Positions 7,421 through 15,992 of a stretch of DNA of 64,000 nucleotides are shown piece by piece. The position numbers and the translations under genes are program-made. The DNA is taken from NCBI GenBank assembly GCA_903851195.1, contig CAINNJ010000055.1, forward strand, positions 62,001 through 126,000. Reading direction: 5' to 3'. Source of the stretch: an uncultured Acidobacteriia bacterium (GTDB lineage: Bacteria > Acidobacteriota > Terriglobia > Bryobacterales > Bryobacteraceae). Each line of letters opens with the position of its first letter. The first letter of the stretch is position 1. The notes under the pieces are model-generated. The model was given only the letters and a program-made list of their open reading frames with translations, was not told the origin of the DNA and did not search any database.

Positions 7421-9215
7421 CGAGTTCCTCCACTTTCGAAGTAATCACGTCCAGCACATTTTTCGCGCTCAGCGGATAGCCGCTGTAAATCAGCACGGGC
7501 CGGATCTTGTCTTTACTGACCGGCGTCTCCAGAATCAGCATGGAACACAACTGTCCGTCCCGGTTCTGCTCCACCACATAGCAGTAATCATGCTCGGCCA
7601 GAAACTCTTCCACTTTCTGATGAAAGGGGAACGCCCGGATTCGCATGAAATCCATCGGCCTCCCCATGTCTTCCAGAATGTCCAGAGCCTCGCGCACCGC
7701 CGGATCGCAGCCACCGATCGTAATCATGCCGACCCGCGCGCCTTCCCGCCGGATAATAACCGGCTCCGGCACGGCACCCGCCGCTTCTTTATGTTTCAGC
7801 AGCAGCCGGTCCATCACTTCCTGATACTCGTCCGGAATTTCCGTATAACCGCCGAACTTGTTATGCCCCGAGCCGCGCGTGAAGAACGCGCCCTTCGAAT
7901 GCACCCCGGGCAGCGTCCGCGCCGCCACCGCGCTGCCGTTCTGCGGCAGATACCGGAAATACTTCGGCAGTTCTTCCAGTTGCGCCGCCGTCAGCACCTT
8001 GCCGCGATCCGGCCGGTACGCATCGTCCCAGTGCAGCTTCGGCGTCACCCAGTCGTTCATTCCGATATCCAGATCGGACATCAGGAAAACCGGCGTCTGA
8101 AAACGCTCCGCCAGATCGAAGCACTTCGGCGCGAATTCAAAACATTCCGAAGGATTGGCCGGAATCAGCAGAATATGCTTCGTGTCCCCGTGCGACGCAT
8201 ACGCGCACTCCAGCAGATCGCCCTGCTGCGTGCGCGTCGGCATCCCCGTCGAAGGGCCCACGCGCTGCACATCGATCACCACCGCCGGAATCTCCGCGTA
8301 GTAAGCCAGCCCGAGTAACTCATTCATCAGCGAGACGCCCGGCCCCGCCGTGGAAGTAAAGGCCCGCGCGCCGTTCCACGAAGCGCCGATCACCATGCCG
8401 ATCGCCGCTAACTCGTCTTCCGCCTGCAGAATCGCGAAGTTATTCGCGCCGGTCTCGGGATCCTTGCGGTACTGCTCGCAGAACTCCTTGAAACCATCCA
8501 TCACGGAGGTCGCCGGCGTAATCGGATACCACGCAGCCACCGTCGCGCCGCCGTAAACGCAGCCCAGCGCCGTCGCCGTATTGCCGTCGATCAGGATCTT
8601 GTCGTCGTTCGCCTGCATCGTTTCCAGATGGAAGTCGAGCGGGCATTGAAAGTGTTCCCGAACGTAATCCGCGCCCAGTTTCAGAGCCTTCTGGTTCGAT
8701 TCGCGCAGCGCCTTCTTGCGCCCGTACTTCTCTTCGACCAGCTTCTCCACCACCGCGCCGTCGATGTTCAGTAACTCGATCAGCGCGCCGGCGGTGGCGA
8801 TGTTCTTCATCAGAATGCGCTCGCGCGGCTCCCGGAAGTTCTCGTTACACATCCGCGCCAGCGGCACGCCGATATAGTTCACATCGTCGCGAAGCAGTTC
8901 GTCGTCGAGCGGCCAGCTCGAGTCATACAGCAGATAGCCGCCGGACCGCACTTCCTGCACGTCCCGCTTGTAAGTCTGCGCATTCATCGCAATCATCAGG
9001 TCATAATCGAGCGCGCGCGCCGTATAACCCTTCGGATTGACCCGGATTTCATACCAGGTAGGCAGTCCCTGAATATTCGACGGGAACAGATTCTTTCCGC
9101 TGACGGGCACGCCCATCCGGAAAATCGCCTGCATAATCAGGCCGTTGGCGCTCGCGGAACCCGTCCCGTTGACGTTCGCCAGTTTAATTGCAAAATCGTT
9201 TATGCGGCTGCGCAT
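7404..9215 (-). CDS. korA: 2-oxoacid:ferredoxin oxidoreductase, fused gamma-alpha subunit
   Basis: The protein combines the gamma domain (about residues 1-190, beginning FAIKLANVNGTGSASANG) with the alpha domain containing the substrate/CoA motif WYPITPATSVMD and STAGPGVSLMNE. Such gamma-alpha fusions are usual for KorA. I place the start at ATG 9215 (MRSRINDF), which overlaps the upstream gene's stop by 16 nt. A longer open frame upstream lies entirely inside the neighbour's coding sequence and does not look like family sequence. It pairs with KorB to form the catalytic heterodimer. Substrate choice between 2-oxoglutarate and other 2-oxoacids is not settled by sequence alone. Confidence 0.9.
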   Translation of the reverse strand: MRSRINDFAIKLANVNGTGSASANGLIMQAIFRMGVPVSGKNLFPSNIQGLPTWYEIRVNPKGYTARALDYDLMIAMNAQTYKRDVQEVRSGGYLLYDSSWPLDDELLRDDVNYIGVPLARMCNENFREPRERILMKNIATAGALIELLNIDGAVVEKLVEEKYGRKKALRESNQKALKLGADYVREHFQCPLDFHLETMQANDDKILIDGNTATALGCVYGGATVAAWYPITPATSVMDGFKEFCEQYRKDPETGANNFAILQAEDELAAIGMVIGASWNGARAFTSTAGPGVSLMNELLGLAYYAEIPAVVIDVQRVGPSTGMPTRTQQGDLLECAYASHGDTKHILLIPANPSECFEFAPKCFDLAERFQTPVFLMSDLDIGMNDWVTPKLHWDDAYRPDRGKVLTAAQLEELPKYFRYLPQNGSAVAARTLPGVHSKGAFFTRGSGHNKFGGYTEIPDEYQEVMDRLLLKHKEAAGAVPEPVIIRREGARVGMITIGGCDPAVREALDILEDMGRPMDFMRIRAFPFHQKVEEFLAEHDYCYVVEQNRDGQLCSMLILETPVSKDKIRPVLIYSGYPLSAKNVLDVITSKVEELDAIYR

Positions 9216-11011
9216 GATGTTGTCGGCGCCGGTGTACCGGCATATGAAATCAGTAACTCGAACTTCTGCATATCCCACGCCGCCGTCGGGCAGCGTTCCG
9301 CGCACAGGCCGCAATGGACGCACAAATCCTCGTCCTTCAGCATCAGCCTTCCCGTCTGCGGCAACGGTTTCGACGCGAACAACTCCTGTTCCGGATTAAT
9401 CGCCGGGGCAGACAGATTCGCCCTCACCAGTTCTTCCGGTCCGTCAGCCGCGATGGTCAGGCAGGAAAGCGGGCAGATATCGATGCAGGCATCGCACTCG
9501 ATGCACTTGGCCGCCACGAACGCCGTTTCCATATCGCAGTTCAGGCAGCGCTGCACTTCCCGCGCCGTCTGTTCCGCGGTGAAGCCCAGTTCCACCTCGA
9601 CGTGCAGATCTTCAAACCGCTGCACCAGATCGACGTGCTTCATCTTCTGGCGATGCGCGGGATTGTAGTCGTTGTGATAACTCCACTCGCTGATCCCCAT
9701 CTTCTGGCTGATCAGATTCATGCCGCGCGCGGGCCGCTCCGTGACCGGAATCCCCTGGCAGTGATGGTCGATCGAGATCGCCGCCTGGTGCCCGTGCTCC
9801 ACTGCCCAAATGATGTTCTTGGGTCCCCACGCGGCGTCGCCGCCGAAAAACACGCCCGGACGCGTCGACTGGAACGTCTTCTCGTCCACCGCCGGCATGC
9901 CCCACTTATCGAATTCGATGCCCAGATCGCGCTCCACCCACGGAAATGCATTGTCCTGGCCGATGGCAAGAATCACGTCGTCGCACGGCAGAATCACCGT
10001 GTCGATGATCGTGGATTTCTTCGCCTCCGCATCCCACTCCAGCCGGTCGAACTCCATGCCGGTCAGCTTGCCGTCCTCGATCACGAACCGCTTCGGCGCG
10101 TGATTGATGACGATGTCGATGCCTTCTTCCTCCGCGTCTTCCAGTTCCCACGGAGACGCCTTGAAGAACGCGCGCGGACGCCGCGCCATGACTTTCACCG
10201 ACTTCCCGCCCAGCCGCCGCGAAGACCGGCAGCAGTCCATCGCCGTATTGCCCACGCCGATAATCAGCACGTTCTCGCCGATCGAATCCGTGTGTCCGAA
10301 GGCCAGGGACCCCAGCCAGTCGATACCGATATGGATGCGGTCCGTATCCCGCCGCCCGGGCAGTTCCAGATCCTTGCCCCGTGGCGCGCCGCTGCCCACG
10401 AAGACCGCGTCGTAACCTTCATCCAGCACCGAACGTAAACTCTCAACAGGAGAGTTATAACGGATCTCCACGCCCATGTTGAGAATGGCGTCCGTCTCGT
10501 CCGCGAGCACCTGCTCCGGCAGCCGGAACGACGGGATATTCGTTCTCATCAGCCCGCCCGGCTTGTCGTATTTCTCAAAAATGGTGACCGAATAACCATG
10601 CGGCATCAGGTCGTTGGCGACCGTCAGCGAAGCCGGTCCGGCGCCGATGCACGCCACGCGCTTGCCGTTCTTCTTCGCCGGCGCCTTCGGCAGCAGCGCG
10701 GAAATGTCGCCCCGGTGATCCGCCGCCACGCGCTTCAGCCGGCAGATCGCCACGGGTTTTTCGATTGCGCCGTTATCGGTGGGAGACGGGAGCCGTCCCC
10801 GCCGGCACGCCGGTTCGCAAGGCCGGTCGCAGGTGCGGCCCAGAATCGCCGGGAACACATTCGACTGCCGGTTGAGCATATAGGCATCTGTGTATCTGCC
10901 CTGTGCGATCAGCCGAATATATTCGGGCACGTTGGTGTGTGCGGGACAAGCCCATTGGCAGTCCACTACTTTATGAAAGTAGTCCGGATTGCCGACATCA
11001 GACGGATTCAT
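9200..11011 (-). CDS. FAD-dependent GltD-like oxidoreductase with C-terminal ferredoxin domain
   Basis: The N-terminus has GltD-type cluster cysteines (CQWACPAHTNVP and CDRPCEPACRRG). Next come an FAD-binding GAGPASLTVANDL, an NAD(P)-binding IGVGNTAMDCCRSSRRLG, and the flavoprotein GGDAAWGP motif. The last 110 residues hold cysteine sets CLNC, CIECDACIDICP and CVHCGLCAERCP, enough for two [4Fe-4S] clusters. It is the first gene of the kor operon and probably passes electrons between KorAB and NAD(P)H or ferredoxin, a role known for related NfnB/GltD-like proteins. The start is ATG 11011 with a fair AAGGATGAG ribosome-binding site. The 603-residue length fits a GltD core plus ferredoxin extension. 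Confidence 0.88.
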   Translation of the reverse strand: MNPSDVGNPDYFHKVVDCQWACPAHTNVPEYIRLIAQGRYTDAYMLNRQSNVFPAILGRTCDRPCEPACRRGRLPSPTDNGAIEKPVAICRLKRVAADHRGDISALLPKAPAKKNGKRVACIGAGPASLTVANDLMPHGYSVTIFEKYDKPGGLMRTNIPSFRLPEQVLADETDAILNMGVEIRYNSPVESLRSVLDEGYDAVFVGSGAPRGKDLELPGRRDTDRIHIGIDWLGSLAFGHTDSIGENVLIIGVGNTAMDCCRSSRRLGGKSVKVMARRPRAFFKASPWELEDAEEEGIDIVINHAPKRFVIEDGKLTGMEFDRLEWDAEAKKSTIIDTVILPCDDVILAIGQDNAFPWVERDLGIEFDKWGMPAVDEKTFQSTRPGVFFGGDAAWGPKNIIWAVEHGHQAAISIDHHCQGIPVTERPARGMNLISQKMGISEWSYHNDYNPAHRQKMKHVDLVQRFEDLHVEVELGFTAEQTAREVQRCLNCDMETAFVAAKCIECDACIDICPLSCLTIAADGPEELVRANLSAPAINPEQELFASKPLPQTGRLMLKDEDLCVHCGLCAERCPTAAWDMQKFELLISYAGTPAPTTSCAAA

Positions 11012-11171
11012 TCACTCATCCTTGGAGGATCCAGCCATTGAGCGGACAGGGCCCTGATTTAATCGGCTATTCTATCGAACCCCTTCGCGCGACTGCCCGG
11101 CCGAGAGCCGAGACGCCGTTTTCAGGCCCAGCAAAGGCCAGGGGATATTATCAGGTTGATCAAACAGACAA
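11012..11171. promoter_or_regulatory. Divergent regulatory region between kor and pnt operons
   Basis: This 160-bp gap separates two divergent redox operons and must hold both promoters. For the leftward kor operon there is TTGTCT (11166-11171) and TAATAT (11145-11150), but the 15-bp spacing is short. The palindrome TTGATCAA lies at 11156-11163. I see no convincing sigma-70 pair for the pnt direction. No tRNA or riboswitch is recognisable. Confidence 0.35.
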
Positions 11172-12350
11172 ATGACTGCGACTGTCGGAGTACCTCGTGA
11201 AACCTTCCCGGGCGAGCGCCGGGTAGCACTCACACCCCGCGCCTGCGAGGCCTTAACGAAGGCGAAGCTCGAGATCGTCGTTGAATATTCCGCCGGCCTC
11301 GAGGCCGGCTTCACGGACGAGGAATACGCCCGCCGCGGCGTCCGCCTCGCCTCCCGCTCCGAAGTTTTCTCATCCGCCGGAATTATTGTCCAGGCCCGGG
11401 CACCCGGCGCCAACCCCGATCACGGCCGCTCCGATCTCGCCCTCCTGCGCCCCGGCCAGATCCTCATCGGGTTCGGGGATCCGCTGACCTCCCTCCATGA
11501 AAATCTGGAACTCGCCGAAGCCGGTGTCTCCTTTTTCGCCATGGAATTGGTGCCGCGCATCACGCGCGCTCAGGCGATGGACGCTCTCTCTTCCATGGCC
11601 AGTATTGCCGGCTATGAGGCCGTCCTGCTCGCCGCCTCCGCGCTGCCGAAAATCTTTCCCATGATGATGACCGCCGCCGGCACCATCACACCGGCCAAGG
11701 TTCTCATCCTCGGCGCGGGTGTTGCCGGACTCCAGGCCATCGCCACCGCCCGCCGCCTCGGCGCCGTCGTCTCCGCTTACGATCTGCGTTCCGCCGTGAA
11801 GGAACAAATCGAGAGCCTGGGCGCCAAATTCGTGGTTCTCGATCTCGACACGCAGGGCGGGGAAGGCCAGGGCGGCTACGCCAAAGCGATGGACGAAGCG
11901 TTCTACAAACGCCAGCGCGAACTCCTCACCGTGGTTCTGAAAGAGCAGGACGTCGTGATCACCACCGCCGCCGTCCCCGGCCGCAAGGCGCCCATCCTTG
12001 TTACCGCCGAGATGGCTGAAGCGATGGCCCCCGGTTCCGTCATCGTGGACATCGCGGCGGAGCGCGGCGGCAACTGCGAACTCACGCGTGCCGGCGAGAC
12101 CGTGGTGCACCACGGTGTGACCATCATCGGCCCCACCAACCTGCCTTCCAGCAAGCCGTATCACTCCAGCCAGATGTATGCCACCAATGTGGTGAACCTG
12201 CTCAAACTGATCGTCAAAGACGGCGCCGTATCTCTGAATATGGAAGACGAGATTATCCACGAGTCACTCGTCACCTATCAGGGAAAAGTGGTGCAGCCCC
12301 GCATTGTTCCTCTCATGGAAGCTCTTGGCCCCAGGGTGGCCAGATCATGA
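11172..12350 (+). CDS. pntAA: Proton-translocating NAD(P) transhydrogenase, subunit alpha part 1
   Basis: This is the NAD(H)-binding domain I of the Re/Si-specific transhydrogenase, which couples hydride transfer between NADH and NADP+ to proton movement. It begins VGVPRETFPGERRVALTP, typical of the alanine dehydrogenase/PntA N-terminus. It carries the NAD-binding VLILGAGVAGLQAIATARRLGA and VIVDIAAERGGNCELT. There are no membrane segments here, because they are on the separate next gene, as in Rhodospirillum-type three-subunit enzymes. The stop overlaps the start of pntAB by 4 nt. Confidence 0.94.
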   Translation: MTATVGVPRETFPGERRVALTPRACEALTKAKLEIVVEYSAGLEAGFTDEEYARRGVRLASRSEVFSSAGIIVQARAPGANPDHGRSDLALLRPGQILIGFGDPLTSLHENLELAEAGVSFFAMELVPRITRAQAMDALSSMASIAGYEAVLLAASALPKIFPMMMTAAGTITPAKVLILGAGVAGLQAIATARRLGAVVSAYDLRSAVKEQIESLGAKFVVLDLDTQGGEGQGGYAKAMDEAFYKRQRELLTVVLKEQDVVITTAAVPGRKAPILVTAEMAEAMAPGSVIVDIAAERGGNCELTRAGETVVHHGVTIIGPTNLPSSKPYHSSQMYATNVVNLLKLIVKDGAVSLNMEDEIIHESLVTYQGKVVQPRIVPLMEALGPRVARS

Positions 12351-12640
12351 ATTACGAATTCGGTCTCTACGTCTTTATGCTCGCGGCCTTCCTGGGCTTC
12401 GAGTTGATCCGGCGTGTCTCACCGCTGCTCCACACCCCGCTGATGTCGCTGACCAACGCGATCGCCTCCATCTCGGTCGTCGGCGCCATCCTGATCAGCG
12501 GTGAGGACAACGCCTCTCTGCTCTCGCGCATTCTCGGTTTCATCGCGGTGGTCGCCGCTACCACCAACCTCGTCAGCGGTTATCTCATTACAGACCGCAT
12601 GCTGAAGATGTTCAAAAAACGGGAGCCGGTGAAAAAATGA
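12347..12640 (+). CDS. pntAB: NAD(P) transhydrogenase, subunit alpha part 2 (membrane)
   Basis: The 97-residue membrane protein supplies three hydrophobic segments of the proton channel (domain II): FGLYVFMLAAFLGFELI, a central ISVVGAILIS segment, and ILGFIAVVAATTNLVSGYL. The motif HTPLMSLTNAIASI is strongly conserved in PntAB. Its start and stop overlap both neighbours by 4 nt (ATGA), giving tight translational coupling with pntAA and pntB. Confidence 0.93.
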   Translation: MNYEFGLYVFMLAAFLGFELIRRVSPLLHTPLMSLTNAIASISVVGAILISGEDNASLLSRILGFIAVVAATTNLVSGYLITDRMLKMFKKREPVKK

Positions 12641-14007
12641 GCGTCTTCCAGGCTCTCTATCTCGTCGCCGCCGCGCTCTTCATCCTTGCTCTGAAGTGGA
12701 TGAGTGCCCCCGCCACCGCCCGCCGCGGCGTGATTTCGGGCGAAGTGGGCATGCTGCTCGCCGTCGTGGGCACGCTGCTGCGCCATGAAGTGGTGAATTA
12801 CGAATGGATCATCGTCGCGCTTCTTCTGGGCGCGGCCATCGGCGTCCCGCTTGCGGTGCTGATGCCGATGACCGCCGTCCCGCAGCGCACGGCCATCTCC
12901 CAGGCCTGCGGTGCGCTTGCGTCCGCCCTGATTGGCACGGCGGAGTATTATCATCGCCATCCTTCCGGCTTCATCATGGTGGCGCTGGCGGTGGAAATCC
13001 TGCTCGGCTTTCTCACCTTCACGGCCAGCCTGATGGCCTTCGGCAAACTCCACGAAATCCTGCCGTCGCGGCCCATCACTTACAAGGGTCAGAACTATGT
13101 CAACCTGATCCTGTTCGTCGTTGCCATCGGCATCGCGGGCGCCCTTGTGGTGAGGCCCGAACAGGCCGGTCTGTTCCCCGCTTTCGTTCTGCTCGCGCTC
13201 ACCTTCGGCGTGTTACTTATCATCCCCATCGGCGGCGCGGACATGCCCACCGTCATCGCGCTGCTCAACTCCTACGCCGGCCTCTCCGCCAGCGCCATGG
13301 GCTTCGCGCTCGATAACAAACTTCTGATCATCGCGGGCGCGCTCGATGGCTCCTCCGGCCTGATTCTCTCCATCATCATGTGCCGCGCCATGAACCGGTC
13401 CTTCACGAACGTTTTGTTCGGCGCCTTCGGTCAACTGCAGACCTCCGCCGCGGCCACCGAGGCCAAACCGGTGCGCTCCGCCAGTCCCGAAGAAGCCGCC
13501 GCGATTCTGGAAGACGCCCGCACCGTGGTCATCATCCCCGGCTACGGCATGGCCGTCGCGCAGGCGCAGCACAAGATCCGCGAACTCTACGATTCCCTCA
13601 CGAAGCGCGGCATCGACGTGCGCTTCGCCATCCACCCCGTCGCCGGCCGCATGCCCGGCCACATGAATGTGCTTCTCGCCGAAGCCGATGTCCCCTACGA
13701 CAAGCTCATCGAAATGGAGGACATCAACTCCGACATGGGCATGACCGACGTCGCTCTCATCGTCGGCGCGAATGACATCGTCAACCCCGCCGCGCAGAAC
13801 GATCCGACCAGTCCCATCGCGGGCATGCCGATTCTCGACGCCTACAAAGCCCGCACCGTCATGATCATCAAACGCGGCATGTCGGCAGGCTTCGCCGGTA
13901 TCGACAACGAACTTTACTACCGGCCCAATACGCTGATGTTATTCGGTGACGCAAAATCGTTCGTCACCAGTCTGGTCAAAGAGGTCGGCGCCACGGCACA
14001 CGCGTAA
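12637..14007 (+). CDS. pntB: NAD(P) transhydrogenase, subunit beta
   Basis: The N-terminal two thirds is a multi-span membrane domain with characteristic TYKGQNYVNLILF and GGADMPTVIALLNSYAG. The C-terminal domain III binds NADP(H) through IIPGYGMAVAQAQHKI and HPVAGRMPGHMNVLLAEA, then EMEDINSDM and KRGMSAGFAGIDN. Length 456 is standard. With pntAA and pntAB it forms a complete enzyme that uses the proton gradient to make NADPH from NADH. The divergent 2-oxoacid:ferredoxin oxidoreductase makes a link to central redox balance plausible. Confidence 0.95.
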   Translation: MSVFQALYLVAAALFILALKWMSAPATARRGVISGEVGMLLAVVGTLLRHEVVNYEWIIVALLLGAAIGVPLAVLMPMTAVPQRTAISQACGALASALIGTAEYYHRHPSGFIMVALAVEILLGFLTFTASLMAFGKLHEILPSRPITYKGQNYVNLILFVVAIGIAGALVVRPEQAGLFPAFVLLALTFGVLLIIPIGGADMPTVIALLNSYAGLSASAMGFALDNKLLIIAGALDGSSGLILSIIMCRAMNRSFTNVLFGAFGQLQTSAAATEAKPVRSASPEEAAAILEDARTVVIIPGYGMAVAQAQHKIRELYDSLTKRGIDVRFAIHPVAGRMPGHMNVLLAEADVPYDKLIEMEDINSDMGMTDVALIVGANDIVNPAAQNDPTSPIAGMPILDAYKARTVMIIKRGMSAGFAGIDNELYYRPNTLMLFGDAKSFVTSLVKEVGATAHA

Positions 14008-14073
14008 GTTACTTCACTCATTTGGCCAGTAAGCTGCAGCACAAAGATCATCTTCCCTGCAAATGCTGTCTAA

Positions 14074-14811
14074 ATGAAAAAAGTCCTTGCGTGTTTTGTC
14101 CTGATCGCCGCTGCGGCTAACTGCCGCGCGGATGTTATCCTCGGTTCGGCCTCCGATTTCGGCGTCCTTGCCGGAACCACCATCACGAACGCCGGCAACA
14201 GCGCTGTCTACGGCGAAATCGGCGTCAACCCGGGAACCGCTGTCGTCGGGTTTCCTCCCGGCATAGCGGTCGGCGGAATTCATTTGAATGACATGGCTGC
14301 CGCACGCGCGGAGGCCGATCTCGCCAGCGCCTGTTTGTATCTGAGCGGTCTTGCCCCCACCGCCAATCTCACGGACCTCAACCTTGGCGGCAGCACCCTG
14401 ACCTCCGGGGTTTACCGGTTCGACGCCGCGGCCGATCTGAACGGAGCCCTCACGCTTTCAGGATCCGGCATTTTCCTTTTCCAGATTGCGACGTCCCTGA
14501 ACGTAGCGAATGACTCCTTGATCGTCACCAGCGGCGGCGCCAATGCCGCGGAAATTTACTTCCTGACGGGAAGTTCCGTCACCACCGGCGCCTCAGCCGC
14601 GCTGCAAGGGAATTTCATTGCGATGCAGAGTATCTCGTTCGGCACCGGGAGCAGCCTCACGGGCCGGGCGCTGGCGATCGAAGGCGCTGTCACCATGCTG
14701 GACAACGCCATCACCATCCCTGCAGCCGCGCCCGAGCCAGGCACTTTGGGGCTGGTTGCACTCATCGCGGCGCTTGGATACGCGGGACGGCGAACGAAGC
14801 CCCTCGGCTGA
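14074..14811 (+). CDS. DUF3494 ice-binding-like protein with PEP-CTERM anchor
   Basis: The signal peptide (MKKVLACFVLIAAAANCRA) is followed by an ice-binding-like DUF3494 beta-helix. Typical pieces are LGSASDFGVLAGTTITNAG, EIGVNPGTAVVGFPPG, GGIHLNDMAAARAEADL, LTSGVYRFDAAADLNGALTL and AEIYFLTGSSVTTGASAAL. The C-terminus is a PEP-CTERM exosortase signal (PEPGTLGLVALIAALGY then GRR). Family members bind ice or act as adhesins on the cell surface, and the PEP-CTERM suggests sorting by an exosortase encoded elsewhere. It is probably a single-gene unit, 66 bp after pntB and 50 bp before an esterase. Confidence 0.85.
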   Translation: MKKVLACFVLIAAAANCRADVILGSASDFGVLAGTTITNAGNSAVYGEIGVNPGTAVVGFPPGIAVGGIHLNDMAAARAEADLASACLYLSGLAPTANLTDLNLGGSTLTSGVYRFDAAADLNGALTLSGSGIFLFQIATSLNVANDSLIVTSGGANAAEIYFLTGSSVTTGASAALQGNFIAMQSISFGTGSSLTGRALAIEGAVTMLDNAITIPAAAPEPGTLGLVALIAALGYAGRRTKPLG

Positions 14812-14861
14812 TCCGTCCTTCGTAACCAACGCCCGCATGATGTAGTCTTGGCAGTGAACCG

Positions 14862-15989
14862 ATGAGAATCCTGCCAACACTTCTGCTCTTCTTCGCCGCT
14901 TCTCTGGCCAGCGCGCAGACGCCGCACGCCGCGCTGCCGCCGCTCCCGCCCGCGCAAGCCGTGCCGAAACCCGGCCCCGCCACCGACGCGCCCTACGCGC
15001 CGCTCCCCATCCTCCAGGGAGGCGTGGTGGTGCCTCTCTATCCTCCTGATTCGCCCTTCCTCAAGAAGGAAAAGCTCCGCGAACCCGAGGTCTACAACAT
15101 GAGCCAGACCGTGCCCGGCCGCATCAACAGCATCGTCTCCATTCACAACCCGTCCATCGAAGTACATACGGTTGATCGCAGCATCAATACCGGCGCGGCT
15201 GTCATCGTGGTCGCGGGAGGCGGTCATAACACCCTGAACGTCGGCAGTGAAGCCGCCGACTTTGTGCCGTTCTTTTACAACTACGGCATCAACACCGTGA
15301 TCCTGCGCAATCGCCTGCGCCGTGACGGTTACAACCCGCAGACGGATGCCGTGTACGATGCCATGCAGGCCGTGCGCATGGTGCGCGCCTACGCCAAAGA
15401 GTGGAATCTCGATCCAAAGAAAATCGGCATCATGGGCTTCTCCGCCGGCGCCGAACTTGCCGCCCCTACCGCCGTGCAGTTCGAAGACTTCGACAAGAAG
15501 AACAGTGACGCCTCCGACCCGCTTGCCGGCATTTCCGCCCGTCCGGATTTCGTCGGCATCATCTACCCCGGCCCCACGCCCTTCGCGAAGAACCGGACCG
15601 CACCGCCTATCCCGCGCAACACGCCGCCTGCTTTCCTCATCTGCGGCGGCGCCGGGGATCGCGGCCACGCCATCTGGGCGCTCGACTACTACACCGCCAT
15701 GCTGAACGTGGGTGTTCCGAACGTGGAGATGCACCTGTACGGCAATGGCCGCCACCCCGGCGATCCGCTTCCGGACGGCAGCCGCATGACCGGCGGTCTG
15801 ACCGACCGCAACGACACGCCGTACGGCACCTGGCAGTTCCGCTTCATCGACTGGTTCCGCGAACTGGGCTTCCTGCAAAAACCCGGCGTGGAAACCAAAG
15901 CCGCTAAAGATATCGCGCTCTATATGACGCAGCCGTTGCCGGGCCAGCGGCCCGCGGGTCCTCCGCCTGCCGCCCCGCCCGCAAAATAG
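14862..15989 (+). CDS. Secreted alpha/beta hydrolase (acetyl-esterase-like)
   Basis: A signal peptide (to about residue 19, ending ASAQ) is followed by a Pro/Ala-rich linker and an alpha/beta hydrolase fold. AVIVVAGGGHNTLN is the oxyanion region, GIMGFSAGAELAAP is the nucleophile elbow (GFSAG), and LYGNGRHPGDP contains the likely catalytic histidine. It resembles Aes/xylan-esterase-type carbohydrate esterases common in Solibacter-like genomes. The exact substrate cannot be read. It ends 3 nt from the convergent DUF1552 gene. Confidence 0.8.
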   Translation: MRILPTLLLFFAASLASAQTPHAALPPLPPAQAVPKPGPATDAPYAPLPILQGGVVVPLYPPDSPFLKKEKLREPEVYNMSQTVPGRINSIVSIHNPSIEVHTVDRSINTGAAVIVVAGGGHNTLNVGSEAADFVPFFYNYGINTVILRNRLRRDGYNPQTDAVYDAMQAVRMVRAYAKEWNLDPKKIGIMGFSAGAELAAPTAVQFEDFDKKNSDASDPLAGISARPDFVGIIYPGPTPFAKNRTAPPIPRNTPPAFLICGGAGDRGHAIWALDYYTAMLNVGVPNVEMHLYGNGRHPGDPLPDGSRMTGGLTDRNDTPYGTWQFRFIDWFRELGFLQKPGVETKAAKDIALYMTQPLPGQRPAGPPPAAPPAK

Positions 15990-15992
15990 CCC

